Below, piece after piece: positions 1 through 24,447 of a stretch of DNA of 64,000 bases (positions within the stretch are counted from its first letter, which is position 1; every line of letters begins with the position of its first letter). The DNA is from Haliclystus octoradiatus (taxonomy: Eukaryota; Cnidaria; Staurozoa; Stauromedusae; Haliclystidae). A program made the position numbers and the translations under genes. The DNA is taken from NCBI GenBank assembly GCA_916610825.1, contig OU744454.1:1904501-1968500 (forward strand), given 5' to 3'. A model generated the notes under the pieces. It was not told the origin of the DNA. It did no database searches and saw only the letters and a list, made by a program, of their open reading frames with translations.

Positions 1-1161
1 TTGCCCCATAATTAGCACAGGCACAAGCAATCATCACTCATGAGGAATAATTTGATTCAAAGAACACATTGGATAATTCTCCAATCAACAGCGATAAGGA
101 GTAACTTTAATTTGGACTTTCTTATTTAATATTATTCACATATTCTACTTTTATTTTGTTGAATAACTTTTGAACAAATTCAATATTTTATCAAGATCAA
201 AGAAAAACATGGTCAAAAAAAATTACCCCCCCTTTTCATCAATCAAAATCTAGTTTACCCACCCCCAATCTCTTCGGTACCCCCCCGTGGGATAAATAAT
301 GAACGGTCCTTAATTTAAAATAAATATTTCTGTCTGTTTTTCGTACATAGAATCGTATCTCTTGTTTGTATTGTAAAAGCGTTTGAATCTGACGGCGCAG
401 CCTTGGATGTCGGTAGTTGAAACTTTCAAACTTATCTTATCCTAATATAATTATCGATTTACCTCTATAAAAAAGTTTCAAATTTTGGCGCCTGCTGCCT
501 GGAATTTCTCTTTAAACCGACGTGGGTCCGACGAAAGGTATCCTGGCGTAGGATTCTATGATCCCGGAAGCAATCTCGAAAGGCAAATGAAAATTCAGAA
601 GAAAATTGATGTCTTTCTTATTCATAGACAAAACCTCAGCAAAAATACAGAAGAAGAAGTAAAAACTTTTGTAGGAGTCCGGTTCAGAATATGTTCACAG
701 GCACGCTGCTTCGCGGACGAGTCCTTGTTTTAATTAATTTTAGGATGCAATCTTCAAATTGTGCATCTTGAATTAACTTGAATATCATTTGAATAATATG
801 TTACATATTTGGATATGAAATAAAAAATTAACAGATTATAACAGGCCAAATAAACTGGCCAAAGATGTGATTTAATTGCCATATCGAGGCCTGCAGTCTA
901 GGAGTGTATGGGTGCGTCGTGTTTTTACTACAAAAAGTGGCATCCACAGTCAACCTGTATTAATCAAAGAGTTATCCACTGGGGAAACCACAGGAATTGA
1001 CAATGAGAAAATCATTCAAAAATTAATATCGTAATTTAAACGTAGATCATGAAGCTACCTGTTTGAATAATCAACAGTAAGTGCAAAACATGCGATTATA
1101 TATGCACAGCTGCCTTGAGCTGCTAATGAGTATCTCCGACTACTACTCTAATGTACAGTCG
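1..1161. other. No recognisable gene; AT-rich flank
   Basis: No coding signal I can support. Positions 226-293 are C-rich with a TACCCCCC-type end resembling the terminal part of the dispersed repeat seen at 2.8 kb and 29.7 kb. An 82-codon open frame at 485-733 has no recognisable domain and no splice context. Confidence 0.5.
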
Positions 1162-1169
1162 GTTTACAG

Positions 1170-1451
1170 CAGAGCCATCTATTTACAAGAGTTGGGACAC
1201 GCTTTCATGTGCCGCTATCGTCTCCAATTAGACAGATTCCTGTCACGTGATATTTGGATGCCATCTTTGTTCTTTTGAAAACAGGTTCTCAATCATTTCA
1301 AGTGAAACGCGCGAAAAAATACAATACAATATGGCTGAAAAAACACACAGCATTCTCCTGCACATGCGCACTGTTAAAAATGTGCTCGGGTCCAGGCAAA
1401 AAGATACAAAAATGGCAGAAGTGTCCCAACTCTTGTAAATAGATGGCTCTG
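1170..1451. mobile_element. Non-autonomous hAT element (282-bp MITE), copy A
   Basis: Terminal inverted repeats begin CAGAGCCATCTATTTACAAG and are mirrored at the other end, about 30 bp in all. The element is flanked by a perfect 8-bp target duplication, GTTTACAG (1162-1169 and 1452-1459). CAGAG ends plus an 8-bp duplication are diagnostic of the hAT superfamily. There is no transposase inside. The same 282-bp form recurs at 23119-23400, a longer form at 34587, and a 40-bp form at 11268. Confidence 0.93.
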
Positions 1452-1839
1452 GTTTACAGTACCTCAGTCTTTGCCTTAAGTCGATTGATAATCCCACTGA
1501 TGTAGATGTAGTTTCAAATCTTCTAAATTGGTTTTCGGCTGCTCCAGCCTCATTGCTTCATCGCGCACATGCAGTCTCGTCGGCGTATACAAGTGCTGGA
1601 ATAGTTTCACTGACGGATTTTTGTCCAATTTTTCCCTTTTTGTTTTCAGGGTAAAATGTCCTCTGTGGAACATTCGAGGTGTCCATTTCATAATCTTGAA
1701 TAGTTGTATGGATATTCTTCCTAATTCTATTGGAAGATAGAACGTAGCCCCCTGTATTAGTCGATGTTGTCACATTTTTACAAGCAAAGGAAATGAAAAC
1801 AGAAGAGCAATTAAGAATGATTTTATACAACTTCATGTT

Positions 1840-2190
1840 CCAGGTTATTTCAATGCAAGTTCGCTAATGAACAAGTTATCCGTTTTCCATTCATTTTTAC
1901 AATCCAATATGTACGATTTAATATTTATTACTGAAACCTGGCTTTCACCGTCAAACCCTGACTCACTAATTATTCTTGATGGGAACAATTACAGTATAGA
2001 ACTCAAAGACACTTGTACTAGAAGACGTGGTCGTGTTGCGATCGTTGTTAAAAATTCTTTATCGTTTATCTCTATTGAACTACTAATTCCAAAATCAAAC
2101 ATCGAGTATTTACTCATTGCTGTTGAAGTTCTATTGAGCACAAATTCTGAGGAAACTTTTTTTGAGATTGGATTTGCGTTATTTAATTAA
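1840..2190 (+). pseudogene. LINE endonuclease fragment
   Basis: The translation includes NKLSVFHSFLQ, DLIFITETWLSP and GRVAIVVKNSLSF. This is the pattern of the N-terminal APE-type endonuclease of CR1/Jockey-like non-LTR retrotransposons (strand separation, the ITETWL metal-binding stretch, then the GGVAI-type strand). It starts without a clear initiator and stops after about 110 residues, so it is a truncated relic. It is not joined to the reverse transcriptase fragment at 33.4 kb. Confidence 0.75.
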
Positions 2191-2343
2191 AGTGATCACG
2201 ATTTCTTACATCATAGTTAACACTATTGCCACTTCGAAAAAATGACAACAATCTTATCTAAACTAATTTATATGAAAATACATTTAACCCTTAATTAAGA
2301 GATAAAAAAATATAGTGTTCTATTATGATACATAATTGCACCA

Positions 2344-14975
<12,632 letters not shown>

Positions 14976-16588
14976 ACTGTAGTCCTCAATTCGACAACGT
15001 CAATGTCAAATAAAATAATCCAATGTTTGAAAATCAAACCATGTATACTAATATCTTGCCCTCATGCCAATCCATGATATTTTATTAACTATTATACAGA
15101 CTATAAATCAAGACTTCTTAAATACCAGTAAGTTGTCTGTTGAACAAGAGCATCGTCGAGTTTATTTTACAAATTTTATACAACCCCTATTGTTTTCATT
15201 AGTAATGCAAGATTATGATTGGTTAATCGACAGCTTTAAAATACTGACTAGTTGCGCACAAATATTGCATGCTTACGTTATTAGTTTTTCAATAGACAAG
15301 TGTAACGAAACACTGGGCAACGAAAACGTCTAAACTGATCGATACGTCTTTACGCTTGCGGCAAAAACAAATATTATATTCTAACGAGAAATTTTTTATA
15401 GAATGTTATACGGTTTGAGAATTATTAATGATTCGTAAATCAATGATTTCAGATTGGTTGTAGATAACGTAATTTTAAATAATTAATAATCCAATGACTT
15501 TTATCCGAATTCAAATAAATGTTATTTTCTAGACAGACCGCAAATGTTTTATTTGTTGACAAATACAGAATCTTAAATTTTAGGCTTTACCAAATTGGAT
15601 ATAAATTCTGACGAATAACTATCAATATGTTTTAATATCCCAGAACTGTATTTCCGATTTACTATGGATAAATGCGGAAAGGTCTCATAATAGTATTATA
15701 GCTATAATACGCTTGAGCACAATATAATCAACTATCTCTGCGGAAAATCAAATATTTATCCTGATAACATAGCATATATTACATCATATTTAGGCATTTA
15801 ATAGAGAAAACAGCGTCTATTAATCTAATCTAACCGAAAGTGAAAATAATCAAGAAAAGTCACCCTCCATATATAGAGTACCATCTCAGATCATATTTTT
15901 ATCACTTGATGACGGCTATATATTAACTCATTTTGATTCTTATATTATCGCTATTAGATGGCGTTTTCAACTCTTTCGTTCACTGAGCAGTTCTGATGCT
16001 GACTAATGGCCAGAAACAAGTACCGTCTTAGTATCATACGCTGCTATAAAATATAATATAGATAATAATGCTGTAGATAATAATGCCCGATAATATGGTT
16101 CTGATAATTTTTTTACTTATTTCAAGGTTCAATTCATTTGTAATAAAATCTTTTTTGTTTAAGATTCATAATACTGCCACAAGTAAAATGTCACAGTTGT
16201 GATTTTCATGTTCTTACATATAATTAAGAATTAACATTATTCAAAGTTTAACTAAAACACCTGAACGTTATTTGTCACGTGTTGGTATTGTCTGCAGAGA
16301 AAGAGCGTCACTGTTTGAGATTTCTACACAGAATTATCAACTTGATGACGTCTTATCCCTGTCATCTGATTGGTCGCTCCACTTTTTCATGTGAATCTGC
16401 CCCCCGTTTCTCAAGATTCCACTATGAAATCGAAATATCATGCCGGTGGTTGTTCTCGTTGTTGACGATTGATCCTTCTCGCTATTCACTCACAATCGTA
16501 ATTGGGGTCCTGGGGTTGGCCGGTCGGTTCAGTCAAAATTAATTGATCGGATTTGAAACTTGATACATTGTTTCCAAATCATCGTAAC
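14976..16588. other. Intergenic, upstream of Ig/FN3 gene
   Basis: The stretch between the receptor start codon and the tRNA. It should contain the receptor promoter, but I see no clear TATA element. Positions 15996-16022 repeat a short segment (CTAATGGCCAGAAACAAGTA) also found at about 4887-4906, a likely old dispersed repeat. Confidence 0.5.
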
Positions 16589-16660
16589 GCCTGGTTAGCT
16601 CAGCGGTAGAGCATCTGACTTTTAATCAGAGGGTCGTGGGTTCGATCCCCTCATCGGGCT
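16589..16660 (+). tRNA. tRNA-Lys(TTT)
   Basis: A 72-nt cloverleaf: acceptor GCCTGGT pairing with ATCGGGC (two G-U pairs), D arm GCTC/GAGC, anticodon stem TCTGA/TCAGA around the CTTTTAA loop (anticodon TTT), and T arm GTGGG/CCCTC with one T-T mismatch. Box A TAGCTCAGCGG and box B GGTTCGATCCC are intact, and there is no intron. The acceptor wobble pairs and the T-arm mismatch leave some chance that it is a tRNA-derived copy. Confidence 0.88.
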
Positions 16661-16663
16661 TCA

Positions 16664-16668
16664 TTTTT
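16664..16668 (+). terminator. RNA polymerase III terminator
   Basis: A run of five T, three bases after the tRNA discriminator base. Confidence 0.75.
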
Positions 16669-17569
16669 ATACCCTATAAAACTTTGTCGGAAGTTCTTTG
16701 CTACGATTCTCTTCGCTTATATATTTTCTAGCGAGTTATGCGCTTTATTAACGCTAAAAAGTATATCTGAAATCCTAACAACATAGCGAGTTTTAGTAGA
16801 GAGTATTGTGGATCGTCCTGTGGTATAATAAATCCATCCAGCAGAAGGAAGGCACATTATGCAAAATCTGTCCCAAATTAAATATGTTGTAATACAATTT
16901 AGGCGGACAATGTTTTCTTCTCCAGTTATACAATATTTGACTTCTCTTCTCTAGCTTTGAGTCTTCTCTACCTATTGGTGTTTAGCTGCGAGAAGAGGTC
17001 GAGTTGTCCAAGTTCATGATCAGTCGCTGAAAACAGGTATTCAATATTACACAAATGTTAAACAGTACACTTACACAATTGTTGCGTCATGAGACACGAT
17101 GAAGGTGTAAGAAAATCACGAGCCACCGCGGCGATTGATATTGTAAAGCCTTTTTCGGAGTGCCGCAATATACGCAATTACCCTCTAAGAACAAAACGTG
17201 TAAATGCAGGCCTTCAAGGGTGTAAACCGAGTATGTATGTAACCCATATTGCACAAGAAAGTGGTTTATATATATAGAAATATATAATCTTTCCCTGTGC
17301 ATGTATGATACGGTACGTATTTGTACGATTACGCGTATCGTTCAAAATGGTCGTAAATTATCACGCATATCCTCTTCATTCGATATAGGGTTTTAATGAA
17401 ATTTCCACTCCTTCCATTTATAAATGCTTCAATAGCACTTGTAGGGACAGAAATGTTTTTCTACTCTGATTAATATATATCTATATATAGTCAGCCCGTC
17501 AGTCAGTCAGTTTGTAAGTAAGTATGATGTTGGTCAAATTTAAATTGTAAATAAATTTAAATTGTAAGC

Positions 17570-17591
17570 CATGCATGCCCGGGCATGCATG
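17570..17591. repeat. 22-bp perfect palindrome
   Basis: CATGCATGCCC followed by its exact complement, centred on CCCGGG. It lies next to a short tandem duplication of AAATTTAAATTGTAA (17536-17567). Confidence 0.8.
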
Positions 17592-18029
17592 TTAAGGCCT
17601 GTTAAGAGACCAATCCACAACGTTTGTACGAGGTCGACATACGACATTCCCCCACGACGACATCATTCACTTGTATTCGAAGATGAAGAGTTGGGTCGAG
17701 GACATAAAGGTAATATTTGATGTCGTTAATATTATACTTTATACGTTTCTTTATCAGCAGTGTCTGACACTGACCGTGTGACTGTGGTGTTCTTTGCGTA
17801 ATATTAAAAACCGACATATAGGCGCATTAAGAGCTGGGACGCAAATTCCTAATGCGGCGAAAATAATAGTATACATTTGTAATTAATTTATTCAAACAAC
17901 CTTCCGAAAAACAATCTCCTACCATTTATTTAATTGCTTATAATCTTTGTCGGAGAAGTATATTCTTTAAAATTTCAAGTCTAAAATTGAATTTATATAC
18001 TGTACTAAACTACTTGAAGAAAGTAATGT

Positions 18030-18388
18030 AGACGGCGTCACCCTACCGAAGGCACCCATACCGCTCCTCTATTTCTTGAGAAGTGGCTCTTTTTGCTGAG
18101 AGCAATGGTGCTAAATGCTCTTTGTTGATCTCAGCCGCGACACTGCAGATCAATTTCAACAGATTTCATGGCAGATAGATCTCGATTGTCAATGCGCAAC
18201 GATGCGCCGCAGCTACTCACAATGCAATTCCCTCTGAACCATTCCATTCGCCATCCTTAGATGGTACTCAGTTGATGTTTCAGATAAAGCCAAGTCTGAG
18301 TTGACCTTCGGGGGATTTGAACCACGATGGATCAGATATGATCCGATCTGAAGTTCAATTGCTCTGCCATCTGAGCTAATCCTCCTAC
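18030..18388 (-). mobile_element. Putative tRNA-derived SINE
   Basis: The minus strand reads GGAGGATTAGCTCAGATGGC (box A-like), then GGTTCAAATCC (box B-like), separated by an extra hairpin (GGATCA/TGATCC) and followed by about 290 bp of non-tRNA body. The 3' side does not pair with the acceptor half, so it is not a working tRNA. The downstream end is uncertain. Confidence 0.55.
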
Positions 18389-21300
18389 AAACTACTAACT
18401 ACTTATATGTACAGCATATAGGGACTGTATTAATCATCCCATTTGATTGGAGTGTTATAAATTGAATCAGTTTGTTAATTTGGATTTATGATGATACTCC
18501 ACACAAAATGCGTATAATATTGTTGGTAAAAGTTGTCTGTTTTCACGTGATCCTGAGTTCGACAGTCTCCGCATCACTACATCATAGACGGGCAATGGCT
18601 GATCCTGACAATGAAACAGTATAATCATGTTGGTGTATCATCTGTGTTACGTACCTCGATGTTGTGATAGACTCTAGCTGGAGGATCACATGATGACTAA
18701 GCTACCAGGTAGCTGTAGAAACAGCAATCCTTTGTCACGTCTAGACTGGAGTATAAGTTAATATACTGTCATTATGAGTTAACTTAATTATCCCGGCCCT
18801 AACACGTTGACTGCATTAATATTTTGTAATAAAACATCTGAAAGTATATTTATAAAAAGCTATTTGGGATCCACATATTTTCCCCCTGCAATTTAATCGA
18901 TTGAATTCAGTTATTAAAATAGCTTTTTATGCTGATTGTGCAATACTCTCTCCTATACACTTTTCTATAACTGACTTCGAACCTGTATATTGGTGAATTT
19001 TACATCGTCAGTTACTTACAATTCTCTAGATATTAGTTAGCAATCAAATCATGACCTCGAATTGACATTGACCGAAGCGGCTTCTAAGCTCTGTTTGGAG
19101 TCATATGAGATTCGGTGGAATTCAATGATTCGGAAATGACGCAAGTTGCTTAAAGACGCGGTATCGATATCTTGAATATTTAAATCTAGCAAACCTGTTA
19201 TAATAGAAAGAAAGAATGTGCGCTAAGATGTCGTCAATCAAACTGGACAGTAAACTCGGGTGATAATGAATTTAGAAATATTTGATACATGCATGATTCA
19301 AGGACACGTTCTCTTGTTGTGATCTCGATATACTCTTTTGTCCAGCTTTAAGTATTTTTCACATAGCAAATCCAGTATACCACAATTTGCAAGAACGGTG
19401 CCTCTAAATTTAAATGCAATATATAACATCAAAACCAATTGAAGCGTGTATAGATATGATACCTAATTTATTTAGATTGTGTAGGTTGGCTATAGCAAAT
19501 ACTTTAGAAAAAGATGAACAGTAGAACTATATGATATTCATTGTTAACATCCTAACGGACTTCTTTTTCATAAAGCTATCAGAAATGTTTTCGTTTTTTG
19601 CAATACTAGCAGGTGCAGCAGAATACGTTTTCATAAAATAAACTTCTATCAAAAATGTAACCTTTTACGATGAAATTGTACTCTGCTAATTCACATAATT
19701 TAATGCCTCTAATGATTTCTACTATTGCAACAAACCTTGATTGATAATATAGAAGCCATTGTAAAACCAATGTGATCAAACATTCTTCTTGGTGCGGCTC
19801 TGGTGCGGCTCCATCAACCATTGAACCCTATTAGTTAATCACTGATCATAATCATAGAAAACCCACGTGCTTCTAAATCATTGGGCAATCACTACCTTAA
19901 CTATAAACCACACAAAACCGGTCAGCATTTTGGTCAATGAACACGCAGGGCAAGCGAAGAAAATCTGGTCAAAAATCAACGACCTTGATCGGTTTACTGT
20001 TTAAATCACTAACTGCTTAAGTGTCCAAGCCGCAAATTAATCACGTTATATTATAAAGATTCCAAAGTATATTTCTATTTGAATCATTTTTTCTAGAAAT
20101 GTGCATTCATTTTACAATTGGTAGCAGATAGATTTTCTTTCCACCTAAGTAATCAATTTCAAATCAATTAGCAATACATTGGGGTGTTTCAGATAAATGT
20201 TGGGGTGACATGCGTTTTCTATTAAATCACTCATTCTTCATGCATAACAGGCATACTGTATCGAGTTAGACACTTGCTGCGAAAGGTCAATTGTCACTCT
20301 ATTGGAATTGTATCTATAAACTTTGATAATGTAGGGAACCATCTTAAAAAGGGAGCATAAAATAATCCAAATAATTAATGACTGATGCAGTAGAAAATAG
20401 TAAAATACACAGGCCTTTAAAATAATTGCATGCGTCTCTTTGCATCACCATAATTCTGAAGTATGGTACGATTTTCAAGTTAATAAGTTCCTTATTCACT
20501 ACATAAATCTCGAATTCATTATATCAATTGACCTGTGTGGCCTTAGTTATCCCGCGTGAAGCATCCAGCAGGTATTTTTGCTCATCTTCAGTGGCCTTAG
20601 TGGTCTTTGCCTGCACCCAGCTAGACCTAAGCCAGTGGAGCATCTCTGGTTTTGATTTCAATTAAACCAATAAACAGTTCGGCTTCATCGGAAGATATTA
20701 TGTGCTTGGCTGCAGCCATAGTAGCACCAACATTTATTTCTCTCAAGTAGCAACAAATTTAATCAATATCTTACGTTATTATTACAAAAACAGTAGCACA
20801 ATTTTAGGAAATAGTGCTTTTTATACATCTATCTATTTCTTCTTTACATCCACTTTGTGCTTTGGTATTATTGATCAAATCGCCGATGGTTGGAGCTTTG
20901 GATAGCTATTGATTAGTTGAACATTCGGTGGCATCGAACACCATTAGCTGCCAATTATTGCTTGCATCATTACATCAAACTAGAAGCATCTAGAATCTTG
21001 GAAATGATCCATTCCATGAGGTATAAACAGTATGGAATTTTTGTGATTTTTTTGTGTGTAAAATATATATGTTAGGGTTTACACATGATTTAAAGCCGCC
21101 TTGAGTTGGTTAGTTATAAACAAAATCAAGGGATATCCCACGGTCTGTACCTGCCTAATCGGCCTTGAAATGAAAGATGGAAGTCCTAGCTAACTCACGA
21201 CAATTGAAAACATGTGACATCGTTATAATTGGTCGTATAAACTACTTAATTTTAATATACAGTATCTAGTTTTTAGTTTTAGCTATCTTATGCCATGTTT

Positions 21301-21825
21301 TAATAAAAAGATGCAGAAATTTTGCACTTGGCATTGGATTTGCTCTGGCAATCCCTCCCATTCCTATGGAGCAACTCAAAATAAAACCAATTACGGAGAA
21401 TGTTTTTAACTTTTGAATAATTGAATGGGTATCAAATTCTCTTTCAAAGTTTCCGAAAGATTTTGGAAACAGAAATTCAACAATTTGATATAATATTTGC
21501 TAGGTCACATTTCATAAGATGAAACCAAGCAATTCACCAAGCGCTGCTATTGTTCTCCCTACATGGAATGTAGTATCACAGCTTGAAGCAGACTAGAAGA
21601 CTTCGATAATTGCGGTCAACCTCTTTATACTTGAAATACATATAAATCGGATAAGAATATAATTTAACACTATCAAAATTATGTGATGCTAAGGTAAACT
21701 ATTTAGGAATGTAAATTTATTAAAATCTTTCCAAAATCGACCGAAATGAGGTCTTGAACGTCACAATGCACAATGGTATATCAGAAATAGCAAGTGTTTG
21801 TATGGAACGGATTGAGAGCTTGCCG
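18389..21825. other. Intergenic, nothing recognised
   Basis: No protein domain, RNA gene or clear repeat seen. Open frames here (for example 19606-19821 and 20702-20905) are short and match nothing I know. Confidence 0.5.
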
Positions 21826-21829
21826 CTTA

Positions 21830-22162
21830 TGTAGTGGATTGTTTTATGTCTATTGTCTTATCCATAATGTATTTCCTTTGTTAACTGTAAAGCTTCCGTT
21901 TGTAATCACGTATACCTTGTAATGTAAATCACTGCATGTAATTTATCAACCCTCTTCACGTCTGCCCTTCGTGGCGACAACATCTATATTAGCAAAGCTG
22001 GTCCACCTTCATAGAGGCTCTGTTTATCAACGGTCATGTTAACCCTCATTCATCCTCTCCCTGTTGGTGGCCAGCTACAACTATTACACAAATATATATC
22101 TAATCAACGCCTATGTATGTGTGGTGGTATTAATCAATACATCGTTCATTCCACCCGCTACA
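21830..22162 (+). repeat. 5' LTR
   Basis: 333 bp, bounded by TG and CA, and near-identical to the 3' LTR. The primer-site-like segment begins three bases inside it. Confidence 0.88.
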
Positions 22163-22774
22163 TATTGGTGACTACCGACGTGATCTGAAAAACGCAGCCG
22201 AATATTACGCATCGTAAACCCTGGCTAGTATATGGTCCTATCTGGTAACGTTTAAGTTGAAATTCGCTCCTGGGTGAGTAGTGTTATCACGAAGAAAAAA
22301 AAAAGAAGAAAATAATTGAATGCACTCACGCCGTCACAAGCCAAGTTCTGGCAGGAACCACGAAAATTATTAGGGCTTAACCCGACAAGAAAATAAAGAT
22401 TGCCAGGCTTGAGCACAAAGAATTGTAACAACAAAACAACATTACCAACATAGATACATAACACCATCAAAAACAGAAGATCAAAAAGATAGGCTATACA
22501 CAAATCATGACTTGCACATAGGCCCACCACAAAGAATTATTGAATATTTACAAGATTTTGTCGCTACAACCATACAACACATACTCAACCAACTATACAA
22601 CATGAAAGAAAACAAACAATCTAATTCATCTAACTCAATTAAAACATTATTATTAACTTATTTTAAATCATATTCTATTTTATTATACGTATTTTTATTC
22701 ATTCATTCGTCCTGTATATATTATTTCATATCTTTCACTCACAGACGGGACTCCGTCTCCGTGGGGGGAAGTTA

Positions 22775-23107
22775 TGTAGTGGATTGTTTTATGTCTATTG
22801 TCTTATCCATAATGTATTTCCTTTGTTAACTGTAAAGCTTCCGTTTGTAATCACGTATACCTTGTAATGTAAATCACTGCATGTAATTTATCAACCCTCT
22901 TCACGTCTGCCATTCGTGGCGACAACATCTATATTAGCAAAGCTGGTCCACCTTCATAGAGGCTCTGTTTATCAACGGTCATGTTAACCCTCATTCATCC
23001 TCTCCCTGTTGGTGGCCAGCTACAACTATTACACAAATATATATCTAATCAACGCCTATGTATGTGTGGTGGTATTAATCAATACATCGTTCATTCCACC
23101 CGCTACA
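22775..23107 (+). repeat. 3' LTR
   Basis: 333 bp, preceded by the purine tract at 22761-22771. The hAT MITE target site begins three bases after its end. Confidence 0.88.
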
Positions 23108-23118
23108 CTTACGTCAAG

Positions 23119-23400
23119 CAGAGCCATCTATTTACAAGAGTTGGGACACGCTTTCATGTGCCGCTATCGTCTCCAATTGGACAGATGCCAGTCACGTGAT
23201 TTTTGGATGCCATCTTTGTTCTTTTGAAAACAGGTTCTCAATCATTTCAAGTGAAACGCGCGAAAAAATACAATAGAATATGGCTGAAAAAACACACAAC
23301 AATCTCCTGCACATGCGCACTGTTAAAAACGTGCTCGGGTCCAGGCAAAAAGATACAAAAATGGCAGAAGTGTCCCAACTCTTGTAAATAGATGGCTCTG
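23119..23400. mobile_element. Non-autonomous hAT element (282 bp), copy B
   Basis: Same length, ends and interior as the copy at 1170, with perfect 8-bp duplications ACGTCAAG (23111-23118 and 23401-23408). Its target site overlaps the 3' flank of the LTR element by one base, so it lies almost directly beside that element. Confidence 0.93.
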
Positions 23401-23730
23401 ACGTCAAGCTGTGCTTGACATTTGAATCGCGTTACCGCGCTCAACCGCGCTTGGTGTATTGACATCAGAATGAAAAAAAAGATGTTTTCATGCCACCACG
23501 GTTGATTTATTCTTGACGTGCCACTCGTGCACCATAAATATAAGTACAAGGGTTGTAGCCATTATAGTAAAAAAAACAATCTTAAATATTGATACATCTG
23601 ATTGCACAAAGGATAGTTGCATGCAATTATTCAGTAAGTATCAAACGGTAATACAGAGTTCAATTCTACGTAATATTGGCATCTCTATATCCACTAATAT
23701 CAACTAGACGTGCCACTTGTTGCCTAATCA

Positions 23731-23961
23731 TTGATTATATCTGTCAAGAAACCAAACTTATCTCTGATATTCACATTCTTCTCTTCTCGATTCACCACCA
23801 AAATACGATCCTCAACCAATAACAACATATACATCAAACAAAGCCATCGTAACTCTTTCCAGTCAGCTGGTGCTTGTTTGTGGAACGATCTGCCATCCTT
23901 GATGAAAGTGACCGCTGACAGTTCGACTTACAGCAGAATGTGTAAAAATATTCTATTGTAA
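23731..23961 (+). pseudogene. LINE reverse transcriptase C-terminal fragment
   Basis: NNIYIKQSHRNSFQSAGACL followed by WNDLPSLMK matches the conserved end of LINE ORF2 (the SFQYAGAKLWNSLP-type motif). Only the last 60 or so residues remain. Confidence 0.65.
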
Positions 23962-24218
23962 ATGGACTAATTATTTAATTTCGATATTTTTAATTAACAT
24001 TACATAATTGTATTTTATATTTTTTTATAATGAGCCCTTTGAAAAAAAGCCTGTCTAGTTGAACAATGACCAGCCTTGCCACAATCTCATAACTGGAAAT
24101 CCACCACAAAGGAAAAATAGGACTGAACCTGTATTTAGGAAATATATTGAGTTTTCTACGTATGCAGCATATACTATCCAAATGAGCCGTATTAGTTTGG
24201 TCATCACAAGTATGTGGG

Positions 24219-24447
24219 ATGATGACTATTGATATTCAATATAAATGCGTCTGCCTGAATAGAAGATCATTTAATATAATTATAACTGTTTCACACGACA
24301 GGAATGGAGACAATTGCAAGAATTCTTCCTCTTATAGCATTGCAAGCATTCTTGGTCTGGATGGAGGCAGTGGAGGGCGTTGCAGCACGGCAATCAACGA
24401 AGAAACACGGACGGAACATCCATCACCAACAAGCAGTTTATCAATGG
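24219..24447 (+). CDS. Homeobox gene exon 1 (octapeptide)
   Basis: Open frame holding [15 protein letters not shown], ending SLSM plus one base before the donor GTAAGAGG. The start at 24219 is the first in-frame ATG. An alternative is that the exon begins at about 24301 after the acceptor-like CACACGACAG, with an unseen 5' exon. Confidence 0.65.

Larger units (their letters stand above)
21830..23107 (+). mobile_element. Young coding-less LTR retrotransposon (Ty3/gypsy-like)
   Basis: Two 333-bp direct LTRs (21830-22162, 22775-23107) start TGTAGTGG and end CCGCTACA. By eye they differ at one site (CTGCCC versus CTGCCA). They are flanked by a 4-bp duplication, CTTA (21826-21829, 23108-23111). 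Just inside the 5' LTR is a primer-site-like TGGTGACTACCGACGTGA (22166-22183). Before the 3' LTR is a purine tract, GTGGGGGGAAG. The 612-bp interior has no gag or pol, so it must move with help from another element. Confidence 0.88.

Noticed and set aside
1081-1497. Open frames YLQELGHAFMCRYR and MAEKTHSILLHMR, also seen at 23.1-23.4 kb
   Set aside because: They lie within the hAT MITE on shared repeat sequence; recurrence reflects transposition, not a gene family.
1476-1836. Minus-strand open frame with GGYVLSSNRIRKNIHTTIQ, a possible cytoplasmic exon
   Set aside because: It lies beyond the receptor stop codon, has no convincing donor, and matches no family. An alternative 3' exon cannot be excluded, but I cannot support it.
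16279-16542. 87-codon open frame just upstream of the tRNA
   Set aside because: No domain, no splice context, no homologous copy in the window.
18300-18388. tRNA-Glu-like gene on the minus strand
   Set aside because: The acceptor halves do not pair and an extra hairpin interrupts the anticodon region; better read as the head of a SINE.
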